Source: Parasponia andersonii
Lineage: Eukaryota > Streptophyta > Magnoliopsida > Rosales > Cannabaceae
Assembly (NCBI GenBank): GCA_002914805.1
Contig: JXTB01000025.1
Coordinates: 993,585-1,057,584, forward strand
Reading direction: 5' to 3'
Length of the DNA: 64,000 bases
The first letter of the stretch is position 1. The number at the start of each line of letters is the position of its first letter. The position numbers and the translations under genes are program-made. Below, piece by piece: positions 10,841 to 23,010 of this stretch. A model generated the notes under the pieces. It was not told the DNA's origin. It saw nothing but the letters and a program-made list of their open reading frames with translations, and did not search any database.

Positions 10841-12805
10841 TCGAATGTGGAATTTAATATTTATCTCAGCTAAATCCATTATCGAAGGAGCTCAATTTCA
10901 GTAAGTACGTACTTTCATTCTCTACTTAACTCATTTTCTTCTGCCATTTAATTCTGTTTGTTTTTTTTTGGGGGGGGTATGTTGTACAGTGCTTTTCCTT
11001 TTAGGCTCTAAAGTTTTAGCCCTTGATTCAAATTTAGTGAAGTAACAAGTACGTTGTTGGGCTGCCCAGAAAATTTGAGGGAGATGAAATTTTGGTTTCT
11101 CAAGTTTCGTGCCCATTTTGGAATCATGGGTTTGGGTTGGCCTAGAATTTGTCAAATGTTATGTTGCATGATATTAATTATCAGTTTACAATTCACGGGT
11201 TCCAAATTTTGAAAGGTAATTGTGGATGATTAGTTATGTGCATCTTCATGCCCAACCAAACTAGCCAAATTTTAATCCCATAATTGTCTTTGATTATAGT
11301 GTTTGGAACATGATTTGCATCGAATTTAAGCTTTGACCTTGTGAAACTGAGAGAAATTGAATGTCTACTTTCTACATATAGTGTTTGAGCTTAGATGTTT
11401 TTATTCATATCGTAAGAAAGTTAGATATTGATTTTGTTGTGATAGTGAATTTGGAGGAGGGAGCTGGAACAACTGAAACTTGTGGTGAAAGGGACTCGGT
11501 TGTCCATGAAGAGCGTCCCGTTTTAGAACCATATATTGGTATGGAGTTTGACTCTGAAGAGGCTGCTAAGGAGTTCTATGATGAATATGCAAGGCGTGTA
11601 GGATTTGTAATGCGTATTGATCAGTGCCGTCGGTCAGAGGTTGATAAGAGAATTCTTTCTCGCCGACTTTCGTGCAATAAGCAGGGTTTCTCTGTAAAAG
11701 CTAGAGACGAAGTTGGCCATGTCCGGAAACAACGATCGAGGTCAAGGGAAGGCTGCAAAGCAATGATGTTGGTCAAAGTTTCTAAGTCGGGGAAATGGGC
11801 TGTCACAAGATTTATGAAGGATCATACTCATCCGCTTCTTGTTTCTGATTGCCCTTCTTGGAGTTCTGTTGTAAGTTATCTTATTTCAGAAACACAACTA
11901 GCTATGCTATCTCTATTCTTTTGTTATTTCTTTATTAAATGAGAATGGGTCATCCTTGGTACTCTTATCCAACTAGTGAATAATTTGGAGAAACGTGATT
12001 ACTTGTTTAGCTTATTGATTGCATTTTGAAGTTGTATCTCCGGTATCAAATTTTGTACTTCATATTTGTGCGTATAAATAGAACTACTATAGATTCCTCA
12101 CTCTGCTACGAGTAGCACGTCCTTCTTCTTCTTATGTTGGTGACTAGCTGATGCGTCAATAAGAACTATGATTCTTCAAGGAGAGACCTAGATTTACAGT
12201 GGTCACTGTTTTAGACAATAAGATAATCAGATAATTGAGCGATTTGTAATTGTTTTTGAGAGTATTTACAACTAAAATGGTCTTATTTCTTTTTCTGAAT
12301 CAAGATAATGGTTCTTTTGTATATCGCTGCATAAATGAGATTTGATTTTGTTCGTTCTTCAATTCTCTGTCAACTACAATCTGGTAGTTATACAAAAAAT
12401 GCATGTGCCCTTAGGTTGGACATTGATTCTGAATAGGTTCATAGTTCTAACCAAATAACTGCCTCCCCTTGTTAAATTTATCAAACCGATCAAGGGTACA
12501 ACATTGACGAAAGTGGCGAACTATTATGTTAGGATTGTATAGGATGAGTGAATTGGTTGTGATATTGTTCGACTAACTTTGTTTACAAGTTACACTTGCA
12601 GGATACAAAAGATAGAAGGATTGCGGAACTCAAGATGGAGCTGGACTGCCAAGATCGGATATGTGAATCATACAGGGGTCAGCTACTTACATTTTTGAAG
12701 AATGTTGAAGAGCAGACAGAAATGCTATCAACGAAAATAGCAATTGTTGTGAACAACATAAGAGAGGTTGAATCTGGAATTCAAAAGTTTCCACAGAAAC
12801 AATAG
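10841..12805 (+). CDS. Short FAR1-domain protein, gene B; ATG created by splicing
   Basis: The coding region begins with A at 10900, the last base of a leader exon followed by donor GTAAGT. It continues with TG at 11446 after acceptor AG 11444-11445. Coding exons are 10900, 11446-11870 (donor GTAAGT) and 12602-12805, giving 209 residues from MNLEEGAG. No other in-frame ATG lies ahead of the domain. The FAR1 domain starts about residue 27 (LEPYIGMEFDSEEAAKEFY). Zinc ligands are Cys77 (SCNKQGF), Cys104 (REGCKAM), His127 and His129 (HTHP). Residues about 143-205 form a coiled coil with NVEEQTEMLSTKI. There is no transposase domain. Genes B and C share this coiled-coil subtype. The upstream exon boundary at 10841 is my estimate. 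It should be a nuclear DNA-binding regulator derived from a MULE transposase N-terminus. Confidence 0.88.
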
Positions 12806-13263
12806 GCCCTGTCATTTGTTGTATGGGAACTTGTTTAACACTCTCCGTAGAAATTTTCTCAGATTAACGTGTCTTATAGATGTATTTGAGCTTGGCTGTT
12901 TTAATCCTTTAAGCTGTCTCAAAAATGTATTTGATCAAGATGATGTACAGCAAAGTTTGTTCAGGCAACTCTATTAATCTAGTATTCTACCCTTTTGTTT
13001 ATGTAAACGAGGTTGTCATATAGTGAGGAATTGTGTTAAACTCAGTTATACATATTACATAACAAAAAGTGAGCAGAGCAAACACAACACGATCTACGTA
13101 TATTTTAAAAGGAAAAAAAAAATTGAATAGTCCAGATTGAAGTAGAAAAAAACTGATTAGTGAGCACTAACTGTGCTGTACATAGTAGAAATGTTTGGCA
13201 GAGTCGAATTCGAAGAATACAGTAATATAGATAAAATATGGCACATAACTCGCAATGTTAAAA
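12806..13263. other. Tail-to-tail spacer between FAR1 genes B and C
   Basis: Only 458 bases separate the two stop codons of convergent paralogues, so their 3' UTRs may overlap and form antisense pairs. There is nothing else of note. Confidence 0.5.
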
Positions 13264-15720
13264 TTAAATGCAAGGGTATCTACGACGGGAATGTTTTTGC
13301 ACTTCGGATTCTACTTTTCTCACATTTTCAACAATAACTTTTATCTTCGCAGAGAGTTCATCTGTTTGCTCCTCAACATTTTTCATGAAACTCAGTAGTT
13401 TCTCTCGATAAGTTGCACAGAGTTGCTCCTGATGTTCCAACTCCATAGTAAGTTCTTGAATTTTCTTATCCTTATCACCCTAAAATCATGATAAATAAGA
13501 ACCGAGATACAGTAATTAACTCGTTAAAAGAAAAGGAAGACAGAGTATCTACATAGTAATACTGCATAACAAAAGAAATGTAATTCAAAGCACAATTTTT
13601 CTTTTTAGTGAAAAAGAAGAGCATCTGGTCGCAAAGTAACATAGCTGATACAACGGTTCCTGATCAGATATCATCGGCCTCCCTCTCTCTTTTTTCTTCC
13701 CTTTTTTTTTTTTTTTTTTTTTTTTTTTGAGCATTTGGTCACAGATAACTAGGTGGAAATCTAGAGTTCAGATAAAACTTCTGATACTGATCTTTGTGAG
13801 TCACTTTTATAGGATTTGAATATTTGGAACTACAGTACTAATGGTGAATTAACTTTGTGTGAAGGCTAGGCTCTCCCTGATCACCTGCAAATCGATGATC
13901 AGAAAGAAGGCTAATAGGTACCGGGGTCTGGGGCCTTGTCACGCTTTTTAAAGAAAAATGATTCACTCAATCATCTGCTATCACAGTGACAGCTCTCTAA
14001 AGTTCCTCTATCTGGTGTCAGGGCAGCCTATTTAGCAGGATCTTCATCCTTTAAACATGACAGGAGAACCACAGTACCTCCCCTTATCTTCTGTTTAAAA
14101 AAGCCTTGTGACCACATTTTGTTACTAAACAAGGATGTTCCATAAGATGGAAACATGGGCAAGAGTAAGTGAAGTAAGCAAGTGAAAAGTTCCAATGAAG
14201 CAATGATCCAGTTTAGAGTAGATCAGGAGGTGAAGCGCAGAACAGGACTAAAACTAACAGGGAAACCAAGCTGTGAATTCCTGGGGTGGGGATCAAACAA
14301 TGAAATTCTATAAAGGACCAAAGATCATCAACAGAACAATATAATCTTACACAACTCCAACGGTTGCTTACATATAAATCACTCTCCTTAATTCATATTA
14401 GAAGTTGGGAGTTATTTTAATACGTAAATACGTTAAGAGAAAGTCTTGTTCTCAGTTTAAGAAGAATCATTCTTCTATGTAGGCCAAGGAAATGTAAAAC
14501 GAACTGGGAATAAGGACAATGTTTAACTTATTAAAAACTCACCTCTGTGCTGAAGCCATTGGCAGTGACAACCAGAGGATGGTTATGGTCCTTTACAAAT
14601 CTCGTCACGACCCATTTTCCAGATTTTTCCATCTTCACCAGAATTGTTGCGTTACAACCTTCTCGTGCACTGGGTCTTGGCTTCTTCTCTGGTCCAAATG
14701 CACGCTTTTGATTAGGAGAAAAACCTTGTTTGTTACATCCGAGACGACGGGCAAGAGTTCTCCCATCAATACCTGAACGGCGACGTTGCATAACACGAAC
14801 AACAAACCCTACACGCCTAGCGTACTCAGTATAAAATCTCCTGGCAGCATCTTCAGATTCAAATTCCATACCAACATACGGTTCCAGAATCGGACCCCCT
14901 CCTAAAGAACCTACATCCACTTCCACAGAGCTGTCTATAGCTCCACCTTCTTTCTCCAAATCCACTGTTAAAAAAAAAACCAAAACTGTAAGACCCTTTT
15001 CATTTGTGTTACTCAGATTTCATAAAACACGAAAGAATGAGAAAAATACTCTAACATAGTATGTGTCCCAACCAATTCTAAGCTTCTTCTCCATTGATAA
15101 TCTTAAATCGAAATTTAAGTGAAATTCTCATTCTCTCTATAAGTTATATGCTAAATTGAAAATCATAAGGCAGACTGAACCATATAAAGAAGTTTCAAGT
15201 TTATACATAATATGTTTCAATTCTATTATTTTAAGTGCCCATTAACCATATAAAGCACAACGCTAATATAACCCAAAAGGATATAGATACCCAGAATGCG
15301 AATTTCAGCTATTATCACCAGCGAATGACGTAGTGCCATAATTTGCATCTCAAATGAGATGCAGGTACATACAATATCACAAAAGTAATTACCATTTAAA
15401 CGCGTAAAATGCATAAATATGTCAAGAAAAAAAAAGGAATAAATTAGAGACCTAAGACTCATAAAACAGCTGATACTACACTTTTTGACATTGATGTGAA
15501 TCTTCAAGGAGCTATTTTCCCAGAAAATTCAGTTACACGTATAGTACTTTATCAAGGGCTCCCTCCATACCATAGCTTCTCCAAATTACAGAGAGATTTT
15601 TTTAATTGAAAATAGGGAATGAAACTTACTCAATAGAAATCGGAGAAGAAAATCAGTACAAAAAAATAATAAGCACAGAGTGTCTTTGTCGAAAGCGGGT
15701 TTTTTTTTTTTTTTTTTCGG
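13264..15720 (-). CDS. Short FAR1-domain protein, gene C; ATG created by splicing
   Basis: Coding exons on the minus strand are 15630 (the A of the ATG, followed by GTAAGT), 14964-14543 (donor GTGAGT) and 13479-13264, giving 212 residues starting MDLEKEGGAIDSS. The acceptor directly before TG at 14964 is TTAACAG. The FAR1 domain follows a short acidic N-terminus and starts LEPYVGMEFESEDAARRFY. Zinc ligands are Cys in LGCNKQGF, Cys in REGCNAT and HNH before PLVVT. The last exon is a coiled coil (GDKDKKIQELTMELEHQEQ... KNVEEQTDELSAKI) closely matching gene B, so B and C look like an inverted duplicate pair. The third exon starts with GGT rather than GAT after the acceptor. The leader exon end at 15720 is an estimate. 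There is no transposase core. Confidence 0.88.
13702..13728. repeat. Poly-T tract in intron of FAR1 gene C
   Basis: A pyrimidine run ending in about 27 T, within the 13480-14542 intron. It reads as poly-A on the transcribed strand. Confidence 0.85.
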
Positions 15721-17600
15721 TAGTTGAGATAAGGGATAGCAATTAGCGAAGAGGAATGGTCAAAGTGAAATTAAAGTGTGTGTGTGTGTAAATTATCCAA
15801 AAAAAAAAAAAAAAAGCGCGTGTGTGTGTTTTTTACTTAAATTATTATTATTCATTTATTTTTACTTTCCTAAATACAGGGGTTTATTGTTCGATGGAAC
15901 GCACGACCGGATAATTTAGTAATACAATTTTTTTAAATTATTATATTTTAAAACTATAATTTATCAAATATTTAATTATTTTACGTTGAAAATCTACAAA
16001 TTATAATACTTTAAGATTATAATAGGAGTGTAACGTGTGCAATAAACGGACAAATGTCTCGGTATAGATTATAAATTATTTTTTTAAAGTAAAACTTAAT
16101 TAATCATCTTTATTTATTAAAAATTAAATGAAAATAATTCAGAAAATTGAACTCCTCGTCTACTACTCAATTCCTATCTCACTCCCTTATTGAACCAATT
16201 GGACTTCGTTATAAATTATTTTAAAATTAAACAAAACTTAAAAGTGAAATCTTACTAAGCATGTGTTAGTTACAATAATGATTTAAAATAAAATAAATAA
16301 ATATACTTAAAAAAAATTAATTTGTACTTAATAATTTTTTAAAAATTTAGACAATGAAGGATCTTGTAATCTTCGAAACATTTTAGTAAAATGATGAGTA
16401 CTTTTATGCTCATATTAAATGACTGAAATATTATAACATTTTACAAACTTATTATGTTAGTAAAAAATGTTAAATTTGAACCTTCCTCGTCGCATAAAAA
16501 CATAAAATAAGGTAGATCCATAACTATTAATTTTTTATATATGCTAATGTTTTCTCATTAGAGAAAATACTAGTCCCTTTTATTTTAGTTAAGGATAATA
16601 CTTCATATTCTAATTTAATACTAAATTTTTTGTACTAACACATGTAGAATGTAAGTTGTCACTAACTAATTAGTGTATTAAAATTACTATAAATAGATTA
16701 AACATTATCATCAATTGAGTAGTAACAAATCACATACAACATATATTGATATTAAAAATTTGATACAAAAATTGGTACTTCAGGTATTGTCCTTTAGTTA
16801 AATATCTCATCTTAATTTGATAAACTGAGTCAAAAATATATTTTCCAAGAATTTTTCATCCAACTTTTGTCTGGAAAATGTTTGAAGTGCCCTTATGAAA
16901 TAGTTAAATTGTAAAATTAGTTGTGAATGATTTAAATACTAAATACTCAAATTTATTTTTAGACAACTATCCACATTTTTTCATAAAGGAAAAAATTGGT
17001 ATTTAGCCATAGGATTGCTGAGATGGTTTTCACAAATTTTTTAATTAAAATATATAATAATCATGTTATGTAATAGAATTTTGATTAAATATGACATAAG
17101 AGATAACTTTGATCAAATTTGTGAATTTGGCAAATAAAAATAAATGTCCTTCATTTCTAAGAATAGGCAACAGAATCTAATATTTGGATTCAATAATTTT
17201 TGAAATTTTCTACTCTCAATGTCATAGATGGAATGAATTTTTCCTTTCACCCATGTTTATTTACCTATTGAAAATAAATTATTTTAGAAAACTCTTTACA
17301 TAATTAGTTAAAATTTGAAATAATAACTTAATTTTTTATTCACTCTTATAATCTCATTCTTGTTTAAATTTAATCCCTTTCTCTTTTATTTTTATTACTG
17401 ATTAATAAATATGTCCCAAATGTATTTATCCTCTCAAAAAAAAAAGAAGAAGTCATGAACATATATTTTCTCATAAACTTTTTTTTTCCCCTCGAGAAAA
17501 CGAAAACTATTTTCCAAATGCATTTTCCATTTTCTTCTTCTTTTTACCATTTCATTTCCGGACGGCTGAGGTGGCAAGCCTTTTGACTTGCGAAGAGAGA
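15721..17600. other. Divergent intergenic region between FAR1 genes C and D
   Basis: AT-rich DNA with short TG and A runs near 15.77-15.83 kb. It should contain the promoters of both head-to-head genes. I see no gene. Confidence 0.45.
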
Positions 17601-20216
17601 GGAAAACACCATACTTAGAGAGAGAGAGAGAGGAAAGAGAGAGAGAGAGAGAGGGCAGCAGCCCTTGTCGGCTATACCAGAGAACTATAGCACGAAGCTC
17701 AGTACCACACCCCTCCTCCGGCGCCGGCCTCTGCTAACCTGAAAATTCTCCATTGGATCATAATTTTCCAGCAACAAAGTAGTGAGTCAGTCATTCTCTT
17801 CTCAACAATTTCATTTTATTTTTGTCAATTTTTATTTGAAGAATTTATTATTACCCGGAGCTCATATAGTGCAGAACAGTCTTCAATTACAAAACAGAAG
17901 TTTTCGATTTCATTCCTTCATTCATTTTTCTTTTTCTTCACCTGAATATGGAACTGGGATTTCAAGGAGTAGAGAAAATATCCCTTTTTGTTTGGCTTTT
18001 ACGGAATATTTTTTGAGAATGGGCTGATAAATGAGGTTGGAAATTTTTACGATAACAACCCCAATTTTGATGTGTAATGATGTGCAGCCACGCACTGTAA
18101 TTGGGTTCCTTTGATTGGACTTTAAAATGTGTTTCAGTGTGTTTCTATGACCAATGCTACTGAGCAGGTTTCTCTCTAGTTCAATTTTTCGTCTTCAATG
18201 GCTGTTTAAGGCTGAGCTATTGTTATACAATAACAAATAATGCATTTTGGCTTTTTTTATTGGTTTTATGAGTTGAAAGAGGGTTTTCATATATGTTGAC
18301 GAGTTTCAGCTACAATTCTCGCATATTTTTATAAGAATCATAGGTGTTTGATATATCTTGGCCAACTTAATTAGCTAATTTTCAAAACTTCAACTATGTA
18401 TGTTTATATGGGATTGTTCGAAATTTGTCCTTAGTTTTCTCAATTTCTGGTGCTGTTGACTAATATGAAAGATTTTTCGCAGTGGATGAACACCCTTCTA
18501 TTGTTGAAGATGGGGATATCATAGAGAATTCCAATGGGAATGAGTTCGAAACAGCTGAGGAAATTTCAGATATGGAACCATACGTGGGTATGGAGTTTGA
18601 ATCCGAAGAGGCTGCGAAAGTCTTCTACGATGCATATGCTACACGCTTAGGATTTATTATGCGTGTCGATGCGTTCCGGCGATCAATGCGTGATGGGAAG
18701 GTTGTCTGGCGTCGACTCGTGTGTAATAAAGAGGGTTTTCGTAAGTTGAGGCCCAAAAGAAGTGAGAATAGGAAGCCTCGAGCTATCACAAGAGAAGGGT
18801 GTAAAGCAATGATAGTGGTAAAGAAGGAGAAAACAGGAAAATGGGTTGTCACGAGATTTGTAAAAGAGCATAATCATCCACTAGTAGTTACACCTGCCAA
18901 TGGTCGTCGAAGCGTGGTTCTATCTCAAACACCGGTGAGTGCTCAATTAACCTCATACAAATAGTACTTGTCATTATGTAGCTTTCTCTATCACACATTT
19001 GCATTGGAAAATTTATAAACAATGATAGGATACAAATCTGGATTAGTTGTATGATTCATTGTAGTGAATTCTTTATAATTTTCTCCCACATATATCCATA
19101 TACATGATTGCAATAGTGCAGATGCAATCCTCTTTTTTCCCTTTTGCCAATATATCATGTGAACCGACCCATGCTTTTGTGACTCAAATTTGTTAAAGAA
19201 AAGCCTAGTGCTTTTGTTTTTCCTTTTTGATGATTTTTACTTGTGGCAATTCAATTTTGTTGAAAGACCTAAAGGTAAGTTGTGCTTTTTATAAGCCCTT
19301 CTATTGGTCTCTTCAGAATGTGGCTAAAATATTGTTCATTTATTCAATTTTTTTTTTTCCATATGTTTTATGTAAGTGAAGATTAACCGAAAATATGTTA
19401 CATTTTGAAGACTTAAGTGACGTATTTTTGGTTCTCCTTCTTGGATTCTGTAAAATGCATGTAGTTTTCTCTATTTCCCGCTCTTCATAGGTCATGATAC
19501 TTGCGAAATCAATATTTGGCAGGCCTGAAGTCAAGGTATTTTACGCAAGTGGTTCTCAGATTTTCCATTTGTTTACTTATTTTAATGCTGCTATATGGAC
19601 TTCTCCAGATGTGATGTTAGGTAACCATCTATATCAATTTACTCGATGTAGTTGGTAAATGCGATCACTGCCTTAATGCAGTAATCTCAATTGAAGCTTT
19701 GGAGTTTATAGATTTTGCAAAATCTCTCTGGTGGTTAATGGTCATTATTGCTTTTTAATGAAGCAAGCAAACTCCGAACAGACCACATCTTCTTTGAACT
19801 TCTGATGCACTGGGCTGTAGTTCGTTGTTCTGTTTCATTAAATTGTAGATCCAGTCTCAAATGCCTCGTATGCTTGATGTTTTAGTTGACAATTGAGAAC
19901 TTGGAGAGAAAGGCATCCTTCTATCATTTTCACCATCATCTTTTAAATATTAGTTAATTGGTTCGTGTGTATAACTTTTCTTTTTCCATTTTCTTGCTGG
20001 GTTTTTTGTGTATAGGATGAGAAAGACGTGAAAATTCGAGAATTGACTGCTGAGTTACAGCGAGAGAGAAAGCGATCTGCAGCTTTGCAAGAACAACTTG
20101 ATATGGTACTGAGGGAGATGGAAGAGCATTCTAATCACCTATCAAGAAGCATAGATGATATAGTCCAAAGTGTGAAAATAATTGAATCGAAGAAAGTGGC
20201 ACTTTCTCACAGTTAA
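17600..20216 (+). CDS. Short FAR1-domain protein, gene D; ATG created by splicing
   Basis: The A of the start codon is base 17781, directly followed by donor GTGAGT. TG is 18483-18484 after acceptor CGCAG. Coding exons are 17781, 18483-18934 (donor GTGAGT) and 20016-20216, giving 217 residues from MDEHPSIVEDGD. The leader from about 17600 contains no ATG, which supports the split start. The FAR1 domain starts about residue 32 (MEPYVGMEFESEEAAKVFY). Zinc ligands are Cys in LVCNKEGF, Cys in REGCKAM and HNH before PLVVTP. The final exon is a coiled coil of the gene A subtype (EMEEHSNHLSRSIDDIVQ). The transposase and SWIM domains are absent. It should act as a nuclear DNA-binding regulator. The 5' boundary is an estimate. 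Confidence 0.88.
17617..17654. repeat. (GA)n tract in the leader of FAR1 gene D
   Basis: An interrupted GA run just ahead of a GC-richer leader (GGCGCCGG near 17720). GA/CT-rich leaders are common at plant promoters. Confidence 0.9.
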
Positions 20217-21713
20217 CAGCTGCTGTAGAGTGTCCATTATGTGTCTTAACCTTGTACAATTTACCTGATCTGCTGTTGTTACGAGATCATACTGAATTTT
20301 GACCTCCTGGGCTTAAAATTCCTAGTCCAGATATTATCGCTGTACCTGTAAAAATGGCACATCTAATATTAGTGAGATGTTACCGACTTTACCCTAAATA
20401 ATGAACCTTACATACTCTTATCAGCTCTGAGCGTTCAGCGAGCCTAGAGATTAAATAACATGCCACCTCTTTGCTTGCCATGTTCGATAGAGAGTAAAGA
20501 AAACAGGAAGGATAAAATAGGACAAATAGAAAGCGTAATAGAAGGATGTTTGGTAAACAAAGGAAGGAAATCTCGTTTATTTCGAAGTAACATTTTTACT
20601 AACCCTTTTGATGTACGAATTCAAATACAAGTTTACATTTTGTAATAATGTGAAAACACCCAGCATCAATATTTATAATTTAGTACAAACTGTTAGGAAA
20701 TTTGTTTGAGAGTCGAACCCAAAACACATTGCATGGCACATTATATCATGCGGTAACATAAAGACTTGCCCAATGGCCGAAGTGCTTTAAAGATCTTGCT
20801 CATTTCATATACTAGTGTCATAGCGAAGAAGGCTACCAAATATTTGTTACGTGTATGGTGGTTAATAGCAATAGTTATATTGCTATTTGAGTTATTATAT
20901 TGTAATTACTGAAGGGCAACTAGATCCAATTAAATTGATGGCTAAATTTTAAACGACGGTGGTTTTTTGCCCTGTTAAATTTATTCATTTCATTAAGTAG
21001 TTCGCAAAAAATCTATTAGGATAAATGATCCAAATCAATTAGAAAATAACATACACAAATGCTTTGAGGGGTGCTAGCTTATTACTTGATAGGGTAGTGT
21101 TCGATCTGATTCAAAAATTAGCCGGCTCTAATGGAGAGATGGTTATTTTGTCAAGAAAAAAGAACCCGAAATATTTTTGTAGTGTTTATTTGGGGCTGGC
21201 TTAGCATGGTGGTGGTTGGTTTTACCAGCTACACTCAAAAAGTCGTAATTTTGCAATTTACCCTCGTCTGGCTTGTAAGCTTTTGAACTAGGTTTCTTCA
21301 GACTTTCGTGTGTGTGTTTTGGTCCGGTACTCCGGTTCTTAGGGTCACGTATGTACTAAGTAAACTATAACACATTTTTTGGTATCGATGGAAGGAAACT
21401 ATACATAGTTGTTCCGAAGTTTCCAATCCTTTTAAACATCAAGGCTGTTCCTGGACTAACGTGTAAACAACTTGTTTCTTTGCTTATAGGTTTTGTGACT
21501 GATAGTATTGTGAACCGGAAAATTGATCAAGTGGAACACTTCTTGCCGTGAAAGGTGGCCCTACTGTGGTCCCCCCCAAAAAAAATAAAAAAAAATGATG
21601 ATAATATAGATAAGGGACAAAACCTATAATATGATTACAACTGATTGCTGTGACATATGTGCCTAGCTCAGGAAACTCGTAGCACAAAACAACTAGTATT
21701 GATTTATCAAAAG

Positions 21714-21744
<31 letters not shown>

Positions 21745-22122
21745 CGACTCATTTAACTCCTTACGGGAGTCAAAATGCATGTGTGATCATAACATTGAAA
21801 TTCTTGGGACTCATTTGGCCTTGGCTTGATCTCAATGTACTTTAAAAACAACTAAAGAGTACGTCGAGATTTCAAGTATATAGTCTTCAACACAAACAAA
21901 CTTAAGCCCAAATGAGCACTGGGGTTTCCTCTATACTTATATATATTTTTTTATTTAAAAAATAAAATAAAATGAGGCTGGCATACTCAATAAAGGGTCC
22001 CAGAAAGAAAGAGTTGATGAAATGCAGGGACAGTTTTTACAATTTTAAGAGCTCTGATTTTGTTTTTTTTGGTTTTTTTTTTTCATTAAATAACAAAACA
22101 AAAAAAAAAAACAGAAAAAAAT
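20217..22122. other. Intergenic, gene D to the membrane-protein gene
   Basis: The 3' UTR of gene D occupies the first part. The rest is AT-rich, with an A run at about 21714-21742. No gene is recognised. Confidence 0.5.
21714..21742. repeat. Poly-A tract
   Basis: About 29 consecutive A. I could not find a convincing retroposon head or target duplication. Confidence 0.9.
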
Positions 22123-22847
22123 CTAGTGCAGAAAAGCATAGATAGCAGTGGAAATGTAAACGACCAGAGCAGAGGAAACCAAAACCAACAAAGTAGCAAC
22201 CGCATGAACCGTAGACTTGCTACCGCAGGAGAGCATGCCCAAGCGGATCTCGATGACATTGACCATAGACAGCATGAGGAAGACGCAGCCCATGACTGAT
22301 CCGACGGCGGAGCCCATCATCCCGAATCGGAGGACCTTGAGGTTGATGTGGGCCCTGAAGGCCTCGTCCACGTCCTTGCTGTTGAGCAAGTTGATGGCCA
22401 GCTTGAGCCCCTGCGCCACCAGCGACGAGAAGAGGAAGAAGCTGAACGACACCACCTCGAACACCAGCAGCTTCTTCGCCACGTCGATCCCCGCGTCACA
22501 CGCGCGGTTCTCCAGGCTCTGCTGGCCCGGCGTCGTGAGGGAGAGCCCCACGAAGACCGCGATGGTGAAGAGCGAGTTCACGTTCACCAGGCCGTCCAGG
22601 GCCGTCACGTGCACGCTCGTCGTTGACGATGATGACGACGGTATCGACGTCACTCTCCCGCTGTCTCGGTAGTCTTTTGGGTATTCTTCAGATCTGAGAG
22701 AAAACGGAAACACAGAGAACCCAAAAAAAAAAATAAATTTAATAAAGCTAAAAATGAGATTTTCTTTTTTTATTTTATTTTATTTTTTCAAACAGAAGAA
22801 GAAGAGTTATAGAGAGAAAAGAGAGAAGAGGAGGTTTACTCATCCAT
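22123..22847 (-). CDS. Four-helix membrane protein, maternal-effect-embryo-arrest (MEE60)-like family
   Basis: The start codon lies in a tiny first coding exon, 22847-22840 (8 bases, ATGGATGA), followed by donor GTAAAC. The second exon runs 22693-22123 after a pyrimidine-rich acceptor, in frame, giving 192 residues. The N-terminus reads MDESEEYPKDYRDSGR, then a Ser-rich stretch. Four hydrophobic segments follow, at about 37-58, 78-100, 128-151 and 167-190. No catalytic motif is visible. I believe this is the plant-specific family that includes the protein named MEE60, but the function is not established from sequence. The coding exon is markedly GC-rich and CpG-rich compared with surrounding DNA. 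A GA-rich leader (22960-23002) lies upstream. The alternative start at 22713 within the intron reads through the splice acceptor and is less likely. Confidence 0.8.
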
Positions 22848-22960
22848 GATTTGATTTTTTATGAACTTTGTTTTGATGATTTTGTTAGGGTTTATGCTCT
22901 GAGATAGAGAGAGATTGATGATTCGACTTTCCTCTTTCTTTTATTTATTTATTATTGTAC

Positions 22961-23000
<40 letters not shown>

Positions 23001-23010
23001 GAGGTGAAAG
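22848..23010 (-). promoter_or_regulatory. 5' UTR / core promoter of the membrane-protein gene with (GA)n
   Basis: A long interrupted GA run at about 22960-23002 (CT-rich on the transcribed strand) lies about 115 bases upstream of the ATG. Such Y-patch or GA elements are typical of plant promoters. Placement of the start site is inference. Confidence 0.45.

Noticed and set aside
11385-11445. Upstream extension of the gene B frame (MSLDVFIHIVRKLDIDF...)
   Set aside because: It starts at a TTG, is hydrophobic intron-like sequence, and ends at a splice acceptor matching the position used in genes C and D.
14519-14776. Plus-strand ORF of 85 codons over FAR1 gene C
   Set aside because: It is opposite the conserved zinc-binding FAR1 domain, so it is a shadow.
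22217-22672. ORFs of 151 and 92 codons on the plus strand and one of 60 codons on the minus strand over the membrane-protein exon
   Set aside because: They are shadows of a GC-rich coding exon. The minus-strand frame has the family-like protein with four hydrophobic segments.
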